Position numbers and translations under genes: made by a program. A stretch of 64,000 nt of DNA from Chloroflexota bacterium (GTDB lineage: Bacteria; Chloroflexota; UBA11872). Within the stretch, counting starts at the first letter, position 1; each line of letters starts with the position of its first letter. Where the stretch lies: NCBI GenBank assembly GCA_026707585.1, contig JAPOWQ010000074.1, positions 62,001 through 126,000 on the forward strand, written 5' to 3'. This document shows, in pieces, positions 1-9,098 of the stretch. The notes beneath the pieces were generated by a model. The model ran no database searches, was not told the origin of the DNA, and saw nothing but the letters and a program-made list of their open reading frames with translations.

Positions 1-1346
1 CTGACCGGCCACCCGTGGCGTCGGTAAGCGCCTTCGGCATGTCGGGAACGAATGCGAACGTCGTGGTGCAGGGCTACGACTCTCAGGAGGATTCGGCGGT
101 TCGACAGGGTGACCTACGCATTCCGGCCGGCACGTCCCGTCGGGTCGAGGTGTCGATGCCAGAAATCGTTGCCCGGATTCCCCAGCCAACATCACAACTA
201 AGCGAGCGCGAGACGCGACTGTTGCCCTTGTCCGCGAAATCAGACCGCGCGCTGCGCCAACTTGCAAAGCGCTATCTGTCGTGGCTCGACGGTCAGCCTG
301 CGGGCACCGCGGCTCAAGCCGACCTCGCGGACTTGGCATGGACGGCGAGCGTGGGGCGCAGTCACTTCGACTTCCGGGCGGGGCTGGTCTTCGGCGACAC
401 CGACTCCATGCGCGAAGGGCTGCGCACGCTGGCTCAGTCCACGGTGGAACCCGTACCTCAGTCGCCCCCCAGAGTGGCCTTCGTGTATTCCGGACATGGC
501 AGCCAGTGGCTTGGTATGGGCGAAGATGTCTACCGGACCGAGCCCGTGGCACGGGCGGCACTTGATCACTGCGACGCGGTCCTGCGCGATGAGCGCGGCG
601 CTTCCTTGCTGGACATCATGTTTGGTCGGGAAACCGCCGCCAGCAGCCTGGATGACCCGAGCTGGGCTCAGCCGGCAGTCTATGCGCTCGAGTGCGCGCT
701 GACAGCGCTCTGGGCAAGCATTGGAATCCGCCCAACGGCGGTCGCTGGCGAGGGTGTGGGTGAGGTCGCCGCCGCCCAGGCGGCAGGAGTCATCAGCCTG
801 GAAGACGGCCTCCGCTTTGCGTCGGCCCGAGGCGCGCTATTGGCGGCGCTTCCTGGTGCGGGACTCGCCCTGGAAGGCAGCCTCGAAGCCGCCCTGCGCG
901 ATGTCGCGATCGCCTCCCCCACGCTGAACTTGGTCAGCAGCGTGACCGGACGTGTCGTTGCACCCGATCAGGCGCTTGATGCCACCTACTGGCATCGGCA
1001 AATTCGCGAGCCGGTTGACTTCGCGCGCTGCGTTGAGACGCTCGCCGCCCTCGCCAGCGCGGTCGTCGTGGAGATAGGTCCGGATGTCGCGCTCAAACCG
1101 CTGGTGAGCGAATGCTGGCCTGACATATCCGCAGCCGCCGAGCCGGTCCGTGCCCCCGTCGCGCTATCGTCGCTGCATCGGCCTCCCACCAACGGTGCAT
1201 CGCCCAAACTCGGATTCGTCGACGCCATTGCGGCCGCGTATCAGGCGGGACTCACGCCCACGTTCTCCAGCCTGTTCGCTGGCGAAGCGAGACGACGGGT
1301 CGCACTGCCCATGTACCCCTTCCAGCGCCGGCACCACTGGGTCTAG
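1..1346 (+). CDS. Type I polyketide synthase, C-terminal part (KS end, linker, degenerate AT); 5' end outside window
   Basis: The frame is open from the first base (first whole codon at 3), so the gene enters from the left and GTG at 15 is not its real start. It begins in the last strand of a ketosynthase (SAFGMSGTNANV; the usual GTNAH motif has Asn for His). A linker follows, then an acyltransferase-like domain from about 465 (YSGHGSQWLGMG) to the post-AT motif LPMYPFQRRHHWV at the C-terminus. The AT nucleophile motif GHSxGE reads GEGVGE (747-764): both the catalytic Ser and its preceding His are absent. About 80 residues of the small AT subdomain, including the usual HS/FHSP histidine region, are also missing near 850-885. 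I infer a KS with a vestigial, structural AT, so acyl loading would have to come from elsewhere. The protein ends after the AT, with no KR, DH or ACP domain; a separate ACP follows. Confidence 0.85.
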   Translation, partial: DRPPVASVSAFGMSGTNANVVVQGYDSQEDSAVRQGDLRIPAGTSRRVEVSMPEIVARIPQPTSQLSERETRLLPLSAKSDRALRQLAKRYLSWLDGQPAGTAAQADLADLAWTASVGRSHFDFRAGLVFGDTDSMREGLRTLAQSTVEPVPQSPPRVAFVYSGHGSQWLGMGEDVYRTEPVARAALDHCDAVLRDERGASLLDIMFGRETAASSLDDPSWAQPAVYALECALTALWASIGIRPTAVAGEGVGEVAAAQAAGVISLEDGLRFASARGALLAALPGAGLALEGSLEAALRDVAIASPTLNLVSSVTGRVVAPDQALDATYWHRQIREPVDFARCVETLAALASAVVVEIGPDVALKPLVSECWPDISAAAEPVRAPVALSSLHRPPTNGASPKLGFVDAIAAAYQAGLTPTFSSLFAGEARRRVALPMYPFQRRHHWV

Positions 1347-1663
1347 GCCTCGAAGCACCAGGCGCATTGGGCTCATCATGCGCACCGCGGGGATTCGTAC
1401 TGCCGGCGTAGGGCATCGTCGTCGCCGAGACCCTCCCCTGCGACGGCCGCAGACCCGGCCGGGTAACTCGCTTCACGGGCCGCACCCGTTCCTGCCCGCC
1501 ACCTTCTCGCCTTGACGCTATTGATCGGTGCCAGGAGGCGTCGCGGCCTCGAGACGAACGCTGCAATCCACAGCGCGTGTTTTCTCGCAGATGACGACGC
1601 GCCCCCGCTGCTACACTTGCCGATTCTCCGGCCCTAAGGCCCCTGCAGGATGGAATTGCCCTC
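1347..1663. other. Gene-free spacer between the PKS fragment and the ACP gene
   Basis: 317 bases with only short unconvincing frames. Near its right end GCTACACTTGCCGA (1610-1623) contains a TAnnnT -10-like hexamer (TACACT, 1612-1617), 47 bases before the ACP start. The same 14-mer with one change lies 38 bases before the gene at 32216. This suggests that the ACP gene has its own promoter rather than depending on PKS read-through. Confidence 0.4.
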
Positions 1664-1909
1664 ATGGCCTCGACTGAAGACCGCCTCAGAACTCTCGTTG
1701 CCGAAAACCTTGAAGTGGACGGTCAGCCCGTGAACGTGCCGGCCGACTTGAACGTCAGCCTCACCGACGCCGGTGTTCCCTCCATGGACTTCGTTGCGTT
1801 CGCGAAGGTGATCGTGCGGGAGTTTGACGTCCCGCTGACCCCGGACGAATGCGCGGACTTCAGCACCCTGAAGGACTTGACCGCGTACATCGACTCGCAA
1901 GCCGCCTAG
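1664..1909 (+). CDS. Acyl carrier protein, freestanding
   Basis: 81 residues, the normal size for a discrete ACP. The modification site is Ser40 in GVPSMDF, the equivalent of the DSL motif, within a helix I / loop / helix II pattern (LRTLVAENL at the start, LKDLTAYIDSQ at the end). After phosphopantetheinylation it would carry intermediates for the adjacent ketosynthase; the transferase that could modify it is the next gene. The Asp before Ser is replaced by Pro, slightly off the family norm. It could alternatively serve as a peptidyl or other carrier protein. Confidence 0.85.
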   Translation: MASTEDRLRTLVAENLEVDGQPVNVPADLNVSLTDAGVPSMDFVAFAKVIVREFDVPLTPDECADFSTLKDLTAYIDSQAA

Positions 1910-2038
1910 CCACATAATCCTGCGAGGGCCTTCGACTCTCGCTAATGTCGAGCCGGCGAAGGAGCGCGAACGAACACCATGTGCTCCCTCGCAGCCGGGT
2001 GCTGGTGGCGGCCGTTTAACACAGTCGCGGAGGCTACG

Positions 2039-2710
2039 GTGTTTCACGTTGACCTTGCGCCCCATGCCGCGCATGAGGCCAGGGCCTTGGAGTGGCTGAG
2101 TCCCGAAGAACGGGTGCGTTCGGGTCGCTATCTGCATGCCGGATCCCGACGCCGGTTTACCTTGTGCCGCGCGGCTCTGCGAGCCATCCTCTGCGATCGG
2201 CTCGCCTGTGATGGCCAACAGCTCACGTTCGGCACGTCCAGCTATGGCAAACCGTTCGCCCAGGTCGATGAGATGCCGAATCCAATCAGTTTCAACGTCA
2301 GCCACAGCGGCAGCCACGGCTTGATCGCCGTCGCCCCGCACGGGCGCCTCGGCGTGGACGTTGAGGAACGCATCTCACGCGACGACCTCCGGTGTCTCAC
2401 GGACGCCGTGTTGGGTCCGAGCGAAGAACGCGAATTCGCGCGGCTTTGCGGGAAGCGACGAACCCACTTCTTCTTCCGGATGTGGACGCTGAAGGAAGCC
2501 CTCATTAAGGCACTCGGCGTGGGTTTTTCGCAGGACCCGGCGAAGTTTGAGCTGCCATTGGCAGTTCGGCGGGGCGCCAAAACTGGAACGCTGAGGTTTC
2601 CCAGCCTCCCACGAACCGAATGGCGCGTCGACGACCTGGGAACCGGTGATTTCGCGGCAGCCGTCGCAATTGAAGCGAGCCCGCCGCGCAGCCTGATGTC
2701 GAGTGAGTAG
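2039..2710 (+). CDS. 4'-phosphopantetheinyl transferase, Sfp type
   Basis: Transfers the phosphopantetheine arm of CoA to a carrier-protein serine (cytosolic, Mg-dependent). Seen: FNVSHSG at residues 85-91, GVDVEE at 105-110 (metal-binding Asp/Glu) and W-x-x-KEA at 149-154, in the order and spacing of Sfp enzymes. I chose the GTG at 2039 because GGAGG sits five bases upstream and the family core begins here (VFHVDLAP). An ATG at 1979 would add 20 atypical residues and has no well-placed ribosome site. Its position right after the ACP gene makes that ACP the obvious substrate, but Sfp enzymes are often promiscuous. Confidence 0.9.
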   Translation: MFHVDLAPHAAHEARALEWLSPEERVRSGRYLHAGSRRRFTLCRAALRAILCDRLACDGQQLTFGTSSYGKPFAQVDEMPNPISFNVSHSGSHGLIAVAPHGRLGVDVEERISRDDLRCLTDAVLGPSEEREFARLCGKRRTHFFFRMWTLKEALIKALGVGFSQDPAKFELPLAVRRGAKTGTLRFPSLPRTEWRVDDLGTGDFAAAVAIEASPPRSLMSSE

Positions 2711-2725
2711 ACGCGAACTAGACTC

Positions 2726-3739
2726 TTGGCGCCCGTCATTGACGTTTCGTGGACCAGTCGTCATGCATCCGCGCGCTTACGCTCGTTCACAGGTCTCCGG
2801 CCGAGAGAACTCCAGGCTGTGACCGCCGACTCGCTACCCTTGTGGAAAGTCCCCGAGCCACTTGCAATCTGCCAGGTAGACGTTGACGACGACACGGTCG
2901 TGATCCTGCGGCGACACGGCAATCCATCGGGCCCGCGCCTTGTCCTCAGCCACGGGAATGGCCTCGCGATCGACCTTTACTACCCGTTTTGGTCACTTCT
3001 GGCCGACGACTTCGACCTCGTCGTCTACGACCTCCGGAATCACGGCTGGAATGCCCTCAGTCCGCTCGAAGATCACAATGTTCCCACCCTCGTCCGCGAC
3101 CATGACCGGATCCTCGAGGCAATTGACACGCATTTCGGGGACAAGCCTAAGACCGGCGTCTTTCATTCGGTGTCGGCGTTGACAACGCTGCTCTCGCCGG
3201 CGAAGGGTAGTGGTCTTTCAGCGCTTGTCCTGTTTGATCCTCCGCTGTGCAGACCCGGCGCCAGCTATGAGGAATTCGATGCCGCCGCCATGCGAACCGC
3301 AGCTATGACCAGGCGGCGCACCGAGCTGTTTCAGTCGGTCGACCAGTTCGCTGACCTCCTGAGCTTCGTGCCGACCTTTTACCGTTCGGTTCCCGGCACC
3401 TTCGATCTTGCCGCCCGCACGACGCTTCGAGAGCGCAAACAGCGCGACGGCTACGAACTGCGCTGTCCGCGCGATTACGAAGCGCAGATCGTTGACTACG
3501 CAAGCGCCTTTGCCGTGCTAGTGGACTTCGACGCTTTTCGCTGCCCGATCAAGGTTGTCGGAGCCGACCCGACCTTGCCCTACTCATACCTGCCAACCTT
3601 CGATCTGAGCCACGTATTGACGGTCGACTACGACTTTCTCCCGGAAACCACGCATTTCCTCCAACTCGAACAGCCCGAAGCGTGCGCCGAGTCTGTGCGT
3701 GAGTTCCTAGACCAGGTTGGATCCTCCCGACCTTCGTGA
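2726..3739 (+). CDS. Alpha/beta hydrolase
   Basis: About 337 residues with an alpha/beta-hydrolase core: oxyanion-hole HGNG (76-79), a nucleophile elbow FHSVS (Ser148, with Ser in place of the last Gly of GxSxG), candidate acid Asp281 and a C-terminal His310. As the last + strand gene after KS/AT, ACP and PPTase it may act as a thioesterase or editing hydrolase of that pathway (inference). The start is uncertain: TTG 2726 gives the length quoted, while an in-frame GTG at 2819 would remove 31 residues; neither has a strong ribosome site. It ends five bases from the convergent permease gene. Confidence 0.75.
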   Translation: MAPVIDVSWTSRHASARLRSFTGLRPRELQAVTADSLPLWKVPEPLAICQVDVDDDTVVILRRHGNPSGPRLVLSHGNGLAIDLYYPFWSLLADDFDLVVYDLRNHGWNALSPLEDHNVPTLVRDHDRILEAIDTHFGDKPKTGVFHSVSALTTLLSPAKGSGLSALVLFDPPLCRPGASYEEFDAAAMRTAAMTRRRTELFQSVDQFADLLSFVPTFYRSVPGTFDLAARTTLRERKQRDGYELRCPRDYEAQIVDYASAFAVLVDFDAFRCPIKVVGADPTLPYSYLPTFDLSHVLTVDYDFLPETTHFLQLEQPEACAESVREFLDQVGSSRPS

Positions 3740-3744
3740 GCAGC

Positions 3745-5484
3745 TTACGGCGATTCGTCAACCGTGACCGTCACGATGTCCAGGCCGTGATACTTCTGGT
3801 GGCGCACTGACGAGGCATAGTGCCGTAACAGCCGGAACGACAATTCCTCTTCAGTTGGCAGTTGGTCCTGCTCGGCCAGGTAAGCCAGCCGGTCTGCCAG
3901 GTTTGCTTCGTCGGTAGCCGCCACGAACTCCAACTCGACAGACCTGGCCCCGGGGCTCGCGCTTAGCACCAGACGCGATGCCCGAGTCGTCGACTCCTCC
4001 TTGACTGGTCGAAGCAAACTGGAAACTGTCTCCTCGCCCGCCGAGCGCAGGCGTTCGGTTGAGGAGTCACTCCAATTCATCGATACGGCAACGGCTTGCA
4101 GGAAAGCGTCGATTCGCGGCAGGTCCGAGGTATCCAGTCGGGCCACGAGCCGTCGCCGCTTAGGCCTCGTGAGGTTCAGAAACGCGGTGAGGCCGATCGC
4201 GGTAGCGGCGCCGGCGGTTATTCCGTTGCCTAACAGAAGACTCCACGGCGGGCCTACGATCCCGTCGAACACGTCGTATTGATCGAATCCGACGCCAATT
4301 GCGAAGCCAAGCCCGACGACGAGGGCTGTCTGAGCGTCTAGCCCACCCCGCGATACCGTTCGTAGACCCTCCACAAAGAGCATCCCGATGGCAAGCAGCA
4401 GGAAAGCGCCCATCACCGGTTTGGGAATGGTGAGCAGTAGGCCTCCGAGCTTCGGGAAAACGGCCAGCACGATCAGAATGCCCCCCATGGCGTAGCCAAC
4501 ACGCCGCGCAGCTACGCCCGTGAGCGAGATGAGCGACACGCTGGACGACGAGTAGGCGGTTGTAGGCGGAGTCCCCGCAAGACCAGAGAGCAGCATGCCC
4601 AGGCCCCCCGCGTACAACGTCCCCTGGATGAGTCGAAAATCCGTGGCCCGCGGCCGCCGCCGACCGACTTGTTGAACGACCACTCCATCGCCGATGGCCT
4701 TGATTGCCTGGACGAGAGTCACCACTAGGAACATCGGCAAGAGCGCCAATACCCCCGGCGTTGCCGACAGGTCCAGGCCCGGAAAATCGAACTCCGGAAT
4801 CCCTATCCATGCCGCCCGGCCAAGGAGCTCGAGTTCGTAGAGACCGAGAGCCGCCGCTGCCGCACAGCCCGCGCCGATGCCAATCAGCGGCGACCAGATT
4901 CGCCATAACGAGGGCCCACGCAGGGCCAGGGCCACCGTGACCGCCAGCGTCACCGCGGCTACGACCGGACCAGCGAACGCCGGCGCACTCGACGGCACTT
5001 CCTGCAGCCGATCGAACGAGATGTGCAAGAGCAGAATCGCGATGAGCATCAAGACGGTGCCCGAGACGGCTGGCGTAATGATTCGTCGCAACAGCGGCAG
5101 CCACGTCCCCACCGCCAGGTAGAAGAACGATGAGAGCACAATCAGGCTCGCCAGCGCGGCCGGACCGCCCTCGGCTAGCGCGATGACGGAGATTGCGATG
5201 AAGTTCGGAGTAACCCCCGTGACCAGCACGTGCCCCAGACCCACGCGTCCAAGCCGCGCTGCCTGCAGGATTGTGACTAAACCGCTGAGAACCAGCGCCG
5301 CGAACACGGCCCACGTCAGGTACCGCTCGTCTTGCCCTGACGCCAGCGCGCTCACCGCCACGACCAACACGATCGGCGCCAGCACCAGCAGCACACCCTG
5401 CACGCCGACGCCCACAGCCAGCAGTGGCGTACAGGCGTCGTCCGGCTCGTACCGGATTCCTTGTTCCCGCCGGGGGCTCGCCAA
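3745..5484 (-). CDS. NCS2-family nucleobase (uracil/xanthine) permease with C-terminal ATPase-like domain
   Basis: Likely proton-coupled uptake of a purine or pyrimidine across the inner membrane. From TTG 5484 the protein has 579 residues: a family-typical opening (YEPDD... GVGVQGVLL), about a dozen hydrophobic segments to about residue 430, including the central Q-A-I-K-A-I-G-D and AGTPPTTAYSSS stretches, then a soluble tail of about 140 residues. That tail (RLRSAGEETVSSLL... DIVTVTVDES) resembles the anti-sigma/histidine-kinase ATPase fold that some NCS2 proteins carry. TTG 5484 is preferred because GGAGG lies exactly six bases upstream (5491-5495); the open frame continues to 5889, but those 135 extra residues are hydrophilic and unlike the family. 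Substrate not determinable. Confidence 0.8.
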   Translation of the reverse strand: MASPRREQGIRYEPDDACTPLLAVGVGVQGVLLVLAPIVLVVAVSALASGQDERYLTWAVFAALVLSGLVTILQAARLGRVGLGHVLVTGVTPNFIAISVIALAEGGPAALASLIVLSSFFYLAVGTWLPLLRRIITPAVSGTVLMLIAILLLHISFDRLQEVPSSAPAFAGPVVAAVTLAVTVALALRGPSLWRIWSPLIGIGAGCAAAAALGLYELELLGRAAWIGIPEFDFPGLDLSATPGVLALLPMFLVVTLVQAIKAIGDGVVVQQVGRRRPRATDFRLIQGTLYAGGLGMLLSGLAGTPPTTAYSSSSVSLISLTGVAARRVGYAMGGILIVLAVFPKLGGLLLTIPKPVMGAFLLLAIGMLFVEGLRTVSRGGLDAQTALVVGLGFAIGVGFDQYDVFDGIVGPPWSLLLGNGITAGAATAIGLTAFLNLTRPKRRRLVARLDTSDLPRIDAFLQAVAVSMNWSDSSTERLRSAGEETVSSLLRPVKEESTTRASRLVLSASPGARSVELEFVAATDEANLADRLAYLAEQDQLPTEEELSFRLLRHYASSVRHQKYHGLDIVTVTVDESP

Positions 5485-6069
5485 ATCCGACCTCCAGGTA
5501 ACTCGACAGCCGATTCTTCGATCATCAGGCGGTTGCAAGACGCTCGGCAACGGTCCGCCGTGGTCGTCGACCGCGCACGGCCCGACTAGTTTGCACTGTG
5601 GTGGGTGAATCTGCGCGAACCAGTCCGGCGCTTCCAGTATCGAATCCGCCGAAAGCTCGGGGAGACGTAGCCAATGGGAGCTGTCACGCCTGAAGCACGT
5701 CGTGATCCCCTTGCGTTCGGCGAATGGCCACGCAAGCTTGGTGATGCTCTTCAGCACGGAACGATTTCCACAGCTGGAGTGGACCACGGATGGACGGACG
5801 ATCCTAAGGACAACCACGTCACCTGAATTAGCAACGATTCGGCGATGTTGGGGTAATGCGCGGTCCACGAGGTCGTTTTGGCGGCCCACGGAGGACGAGC
5901 CAGCCGTCCGCTACTTCAACAGCAAAGAGCTGCACCAGCCTCAAATCGAAGGTCTGAACGCCATAATGCGACGCCTAGAGCGGTTTGCCCAATACGCTAC
6001 ACTTACTTGCCCGGCGGGACTACCGGCAATCAATCCTCTGACGTCGGTCTCCTGAAATCAGTTACAGCA
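5485..6069. other. Divergent intergenic region between permease and NfeD-type gene
   Basis: 585 bases between the permease (left, - strand) and the protease gene (right, + strand). Open frames run in from both sides but do not resemble proteins. GCTACACTTAC at 5996-6006 contains TACACT, the -10-like hexamer also seen before the ACP gene, 67 bases before the ATG at 6070. No clear -35 or terminator. Confidence 0.4.
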
Positions 6070-7476
6070 ATGTCTGGCACAGGCCACACAAAGGCAGAAT
6101 CCCGACGGCCGTTAACAGGTCGTCCTACTTTCCGCCTTATTTCAGCTTTGGCTTTGATCTTCGCGGCACTTCTTATCGGGATATCGTCGTCAGATACGGT
6201 TCGTTCAAACACATCAAGCGTTTTGGTAGCGGACGTCGATGGAATCATCGATTCACTCACCGTTGACTATATCTCACGAAGCCTCGATGAGGCCCAAAGC
6301 AAAGGCTCTTCACTCGTCGTAATTCGGCTCGACACGCCTGGCGGTCTGCTCGACTCCACGCGGCAGATCGTCGAGCTAATGCTCCAATCGTCCATACCAA
6401 TTGCGGTGTTCGTATCTCCTCCCGGAGCCCGGGCAGCTTCCGCAGGGACATTCGTAGCGGCTGCGGCGAACTTTGCCGTGATGGCTCCTGGTACAAGCAT
6501 CGGAGCCGCAACCCCCGTAGGCTCGGGTGGGGCCGAACTACCCACCACGCTTTCCCGAAAGGTGAGTGAGGGGACGCAGGCGTTTATACGCAGCATCGCG
6601 CAGGTTCGCGGCCGCAATCCCTCCGCGCTCGAAGAGACTGTATCGAAGGCGTCAGCCTACTCGGCTCATGAAGCCCTGGAGCTCGGCATCATCGATCTTA
6701 TTGCCCCCGACACGCAATCTATGCTCAGGCAGCTTCACGGACGAACTGCCGCGACAGCAGCCGGACCTGTCGTGATCGCCACGCAAGACGTTCCCATCAC
6801 CAGCATTGATCGAAACTTCTTGGAAAGTGCGATTGGACTGCTTGCAAACCCAAACATCGTGCTTGTGCTCTTCGTCGTCGGTGGCATCGCTCTGCTTGTG
6901 GAACTCTCGGCGCCAGGCATGCTTGGGCCTGGCATAGTGGGTGCCATTCTGCTAACGCTTGCTTTCGTCGGCTTCCTCAAGTTACCCGGAAGTTGGGGCG
7001 GCTTGGTTCTCCTGGCGGTCGCGATGGGGCTATTCTATGCCGAGACGACGGCTCCCGGATTCAGTGTCTTCGGTGCTGGGGGAATCGTAGCCCTTGTCCT
7101 TGGATCGGTCTTCCTGTTCGGAAGCAGCAATGGATCATCAGATCTGCCCGAGCCAACATATATGGTAAGTCCAATCGTAACTGGAGCAACAGCCGCGCTA
7201 GTAGCTGCAGTGTGGGTGATCTTTATTCGCTTCGTTAGATCCGAGGGAGGAACTTCCACCGGATTCCAAACTGACGATGAGGCCGAACTGGAAGGTGCGT
7301 GGGGTGTGGCCCTTTCCGATCTCGAGCCGTCCGGAAGTGTTCGAGTGGCGAGCCAGGAGTGGGCAGCGTCGGCGGACCCGGGAGTCTCAATCCGTAAGGG
7401 TGAGGAGATTCGAGTCGTCGGCGTCTATGGGCAGGTGCTCAAAGTCGAGCGGCTGTATCAGGAGCGCAAGCGCTGA
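6070..7476 (+). CDS. NfeD-family membrane serine protease (ClpP-class / stomatin-operon partner)
   Basis: 468 residues from ATG 6070; the frame is open upstream to 5878 but that part is not signal-like. Order: signal/membrane anchor (about 20-40), ClpP/crotonase-type protease domain with the conserved RLDTPGG strand (86-92) and Ser124 in AASAGT, Lys164 forty residues later (matching the Ser/Lys dyad described for PH1510-N), then four or five membrane helices (about 255-400), and a C-terminal NfeD OB-fold (about 410-468). The family cleaves stomatin- or flotillin-like partners, and here the flotillin gene starts 45 bases downstream, the classical operon. It probably acts in membrane-domain quality control. 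Confidence 0.88.
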   Translation: MSGTGHTKAESRRPLTGRPTFRLISALALIFAALLIGISSSDTVRSNTSSVLVADVDGIIDSLTVDYISRSLDEAQSKGSSLVVIRLDTPGGLLDSTRQIVELMLQSSIPIAVFVSPPGARAASAGTFVAAAANFAVMAPGTSIGAATPVGSGGAELPTTLSRKVSEGTQAFIRSIAQVRGRNPSALEETVSKASAYSAHEALELGIIDLIAPDTQSMLRQLHGRTAATAAGPVVIATQDVPITSIDRNFLESAIGLLANPNIVLVLFVVGGIALLVELSAPGMLGPGIVGAILLTLAFVGFLKLPGSWGGLVLLAVAMGLFYAETTAPGFSVFGAGGIVALVLGSVFLFGSSNGSSDLPEPTYMVSPIVTGATAALVAAVWVIFIRFVRSEGGTSTGFQTDDEAELEGAWGVALSDLEPSGSVRVASQEWAASADPGVSIRKGEEIRVVGVYGQVLKVERLYQERKR

Positions 7477-7521
7477 GTCAGGCATACTTGAAGTCCATAG
7501 TGGCAGACCCCGAGGCAACCC

Positions 7522-8976
7522 ATGGCAGGCTTCCACACAGTAGGACCGAATCACGCGCTGATCGTATCGGGCGGAAGTGCGCAACCGAGGCTGAAAGTCG
7601 GCGGCCGAATGTTCGTGCTGCCAGTCCTGCAGAAAGCGCAAATAATCTCGCTGGAGGTAATGACTCTCCAGGTCAACACGGCCAGGGTCTACACCAAGGA
7701 AGGCGTGTCGGTTTCCGTCGACGGCGTGGCGCAGGTGAAGGTTGGCCGTAGCGAAGACGCCATTCGTACCGCGGCCGAGCAGTTTCTGGGCAAGAGCGCC
7801 ATGCAGATCGCCGAGGTTGCCCTGCAGACGCTCGAGGGTCAGCAGCGCGCCATCCTGGGAACGATGACGGTCGAGGACATCTACCGTGACCGTGTGGCGT
7901 TTGCGGAGCAAGTGCGGGACGTGGCGGCCACCGACATGACCAACATGGGGTTGGAGATCGTCAGCTTTTCGATCCGCGACATTCAGGACGAGCAGGGCTA
8001 CTTGGAGGCCCTTGGTGTACGCAGGACGGCTGAGGTCAAGCGGGATGCGGCGATCGGCGAGGCGCAGGCTGAGCGGGATGCCGGCATAAAGGAAGCCTCA
8101 GCTGACCAGCAACGCCAGGCCGCTCGTTTCGAGGCCGACACGGCGATCGCTGAATCCGAGCGCGACTTCCAGACGCAGAAGGCTGCCTACGACCAGCAGG
8201 TCAACGCCCGAACCGCCGAAGCCGAGCTGGCGTACGCACTCCAGGAAGCCAAGACTCGCCAGCAGATCCGTGGGGAGGAGCTGCAGATCGAGGTTGTCGA
8301 GCGACAAAAGCAGATCGAAGTCCAGCAGCAGGAAATCATTCGACGCGAGCGTGAGCTGGACGCCACGGTGCGTCGACCGGCCGAAGCCGAGCGCGACCAG
8401 TTGGAGCTGATCGCCGAAGGTAATCGGCGGCGCATCAGGGTCGAGTCTGAAGCCGAGCGGTACAAGCTAGAGACGGTCGCGGAAGGCGAACGATCCCGGA
8501 TCATCGCCGAGGCTCAGGCCGGTGCTGAGTCCATCAGGCTGCGCGGCCGAGCCGACGCCGACGCCATCAGGGCGCGTGGTGAGGCTGAAGCCGACGCCAT
8601 TCGAGCCCAGGGTCTCGCCGAAGCCCAGGCAATGAACAAGAAGGCCGACGCCTGGAAAGAGTACGGCCAGGCGGCCATGATCCAGCAGCTGTTCGACTCG
8701 CTTCCGGATGTCGCGGGTGCGGTTGCGGAGCCGCTGGCCAAGACCGACAGCATCGTGGTGATCAGCAATGGCGGCGACAGCAACTCGGGCGCCGGAGCCA
8801 GCAAGGTGACGCAAGATGTTTCGTCCACCATTGCCCAGTTGCCGGCCCTGGTGCAGTCGCTTACGGGCGTTGATCTCATCAGTTCGCTCAAGAACCTGCC
8901 GGGCATCGTGTCCGACGAATCGGCGCAGAATGGCGCCGTCGAGGCGGAGGACTCGGCGTCGGACGAGGAAAAGTAG
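7522..8976 (+). CDS. Flotillin-like SPFH protein
   Basis: 484 residues. An SPFH/band-7 domain (about 20-185) is followed by a long Ala/Glu/Arg/Gln-rich coiled coil (about 185-385) with repeated EA-rich segments such as GEAQAERDAGIKEA, and a flexible C-terminus ending in acidic residues. There is no clear transmembrane helix; the short hydrophobic N-terminus (ALIVSGG) may associate with the membrane as in flotillins. It would scaffold membrane microdomains and is the expected partner of the NfeD protease 45 bases upstream. Start ATG 7522 is the natural N-terminus (FHTVGPNHALIVSGG). Confidence 0.9.
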   Translation: MAGFHTVGPNHALIVSGGSAQPRLKVGGRMFVLPVLQKAQIISLEVMTLQVNTARVYTKEGVSVSVDGVAQVKVGRSEDAIRTAAEQFLGKSAMQIAEVALQTLEGQQRAILGTMTVEDIYRDRVAFAEQVRDVAATDMTNMGLEIVSFSIRDIQDEQGYLEALGVRRTAEVKRDAAIGEAQAERDAGIKEASADQQRQAARFEADTAIAESERDFQTQKAAYDQQVNARTAEAELAYALQEAKTRQQIRGEELQIEVVERQKQIEVQQQEIIRRERELDATVRRPAEAERDQLELIAEGNRRRIRVESEAERYKLETVAEGERSRIIAEAQAGAESIRLRGRADADAIRARGEAEADAIRAQGLAEAQAMNKKADAWKEYGQAAMIQQLFDSLPDVAGAVAEPLAKTDSIVVISNGGDSNSGAGASKVTQDVSSTIAQLPALVQSLTGVDLISSLKNLPGIVSDESAQNGAVEAEDSASDEEK

Positions 8977-8999
8977 CCGACCGTCGGAGGTAGCCGCGG

Positions 9000-9028
9000 G
9001 GCGGGGGGCATCGCGTGCCCCCGCCTTT
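9000..9028 (+). terminator. GC-rich hairpin with short T run after the flotillin gene
   Basis: GGCGGGGGGCA (9000-9010), loop TCGCG, TGCCCCCGCC (9016-9025), then TTT. The stem is nearly perfect with one bulged G. It lies 24 bases after the flotillin stop and before the convergent AAC(3) gene, fitting an intrinsic terminator with a weak U tract. Confidence 0.55.
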
Positions 9029-9098
9029 GAGGTGCGTTCGGCTCGCCGATTCGGCGTTGACGTTCAGGTCCTGCCGGGTTTGGGACATGTTCATATGG

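Noticed and set aside
5485-5889. 5' extension of the permease gene by 135 codons
   Set aside because: Hydrophilic, unlike the family, and the TTG at 5484 has an ideal ribosome site.
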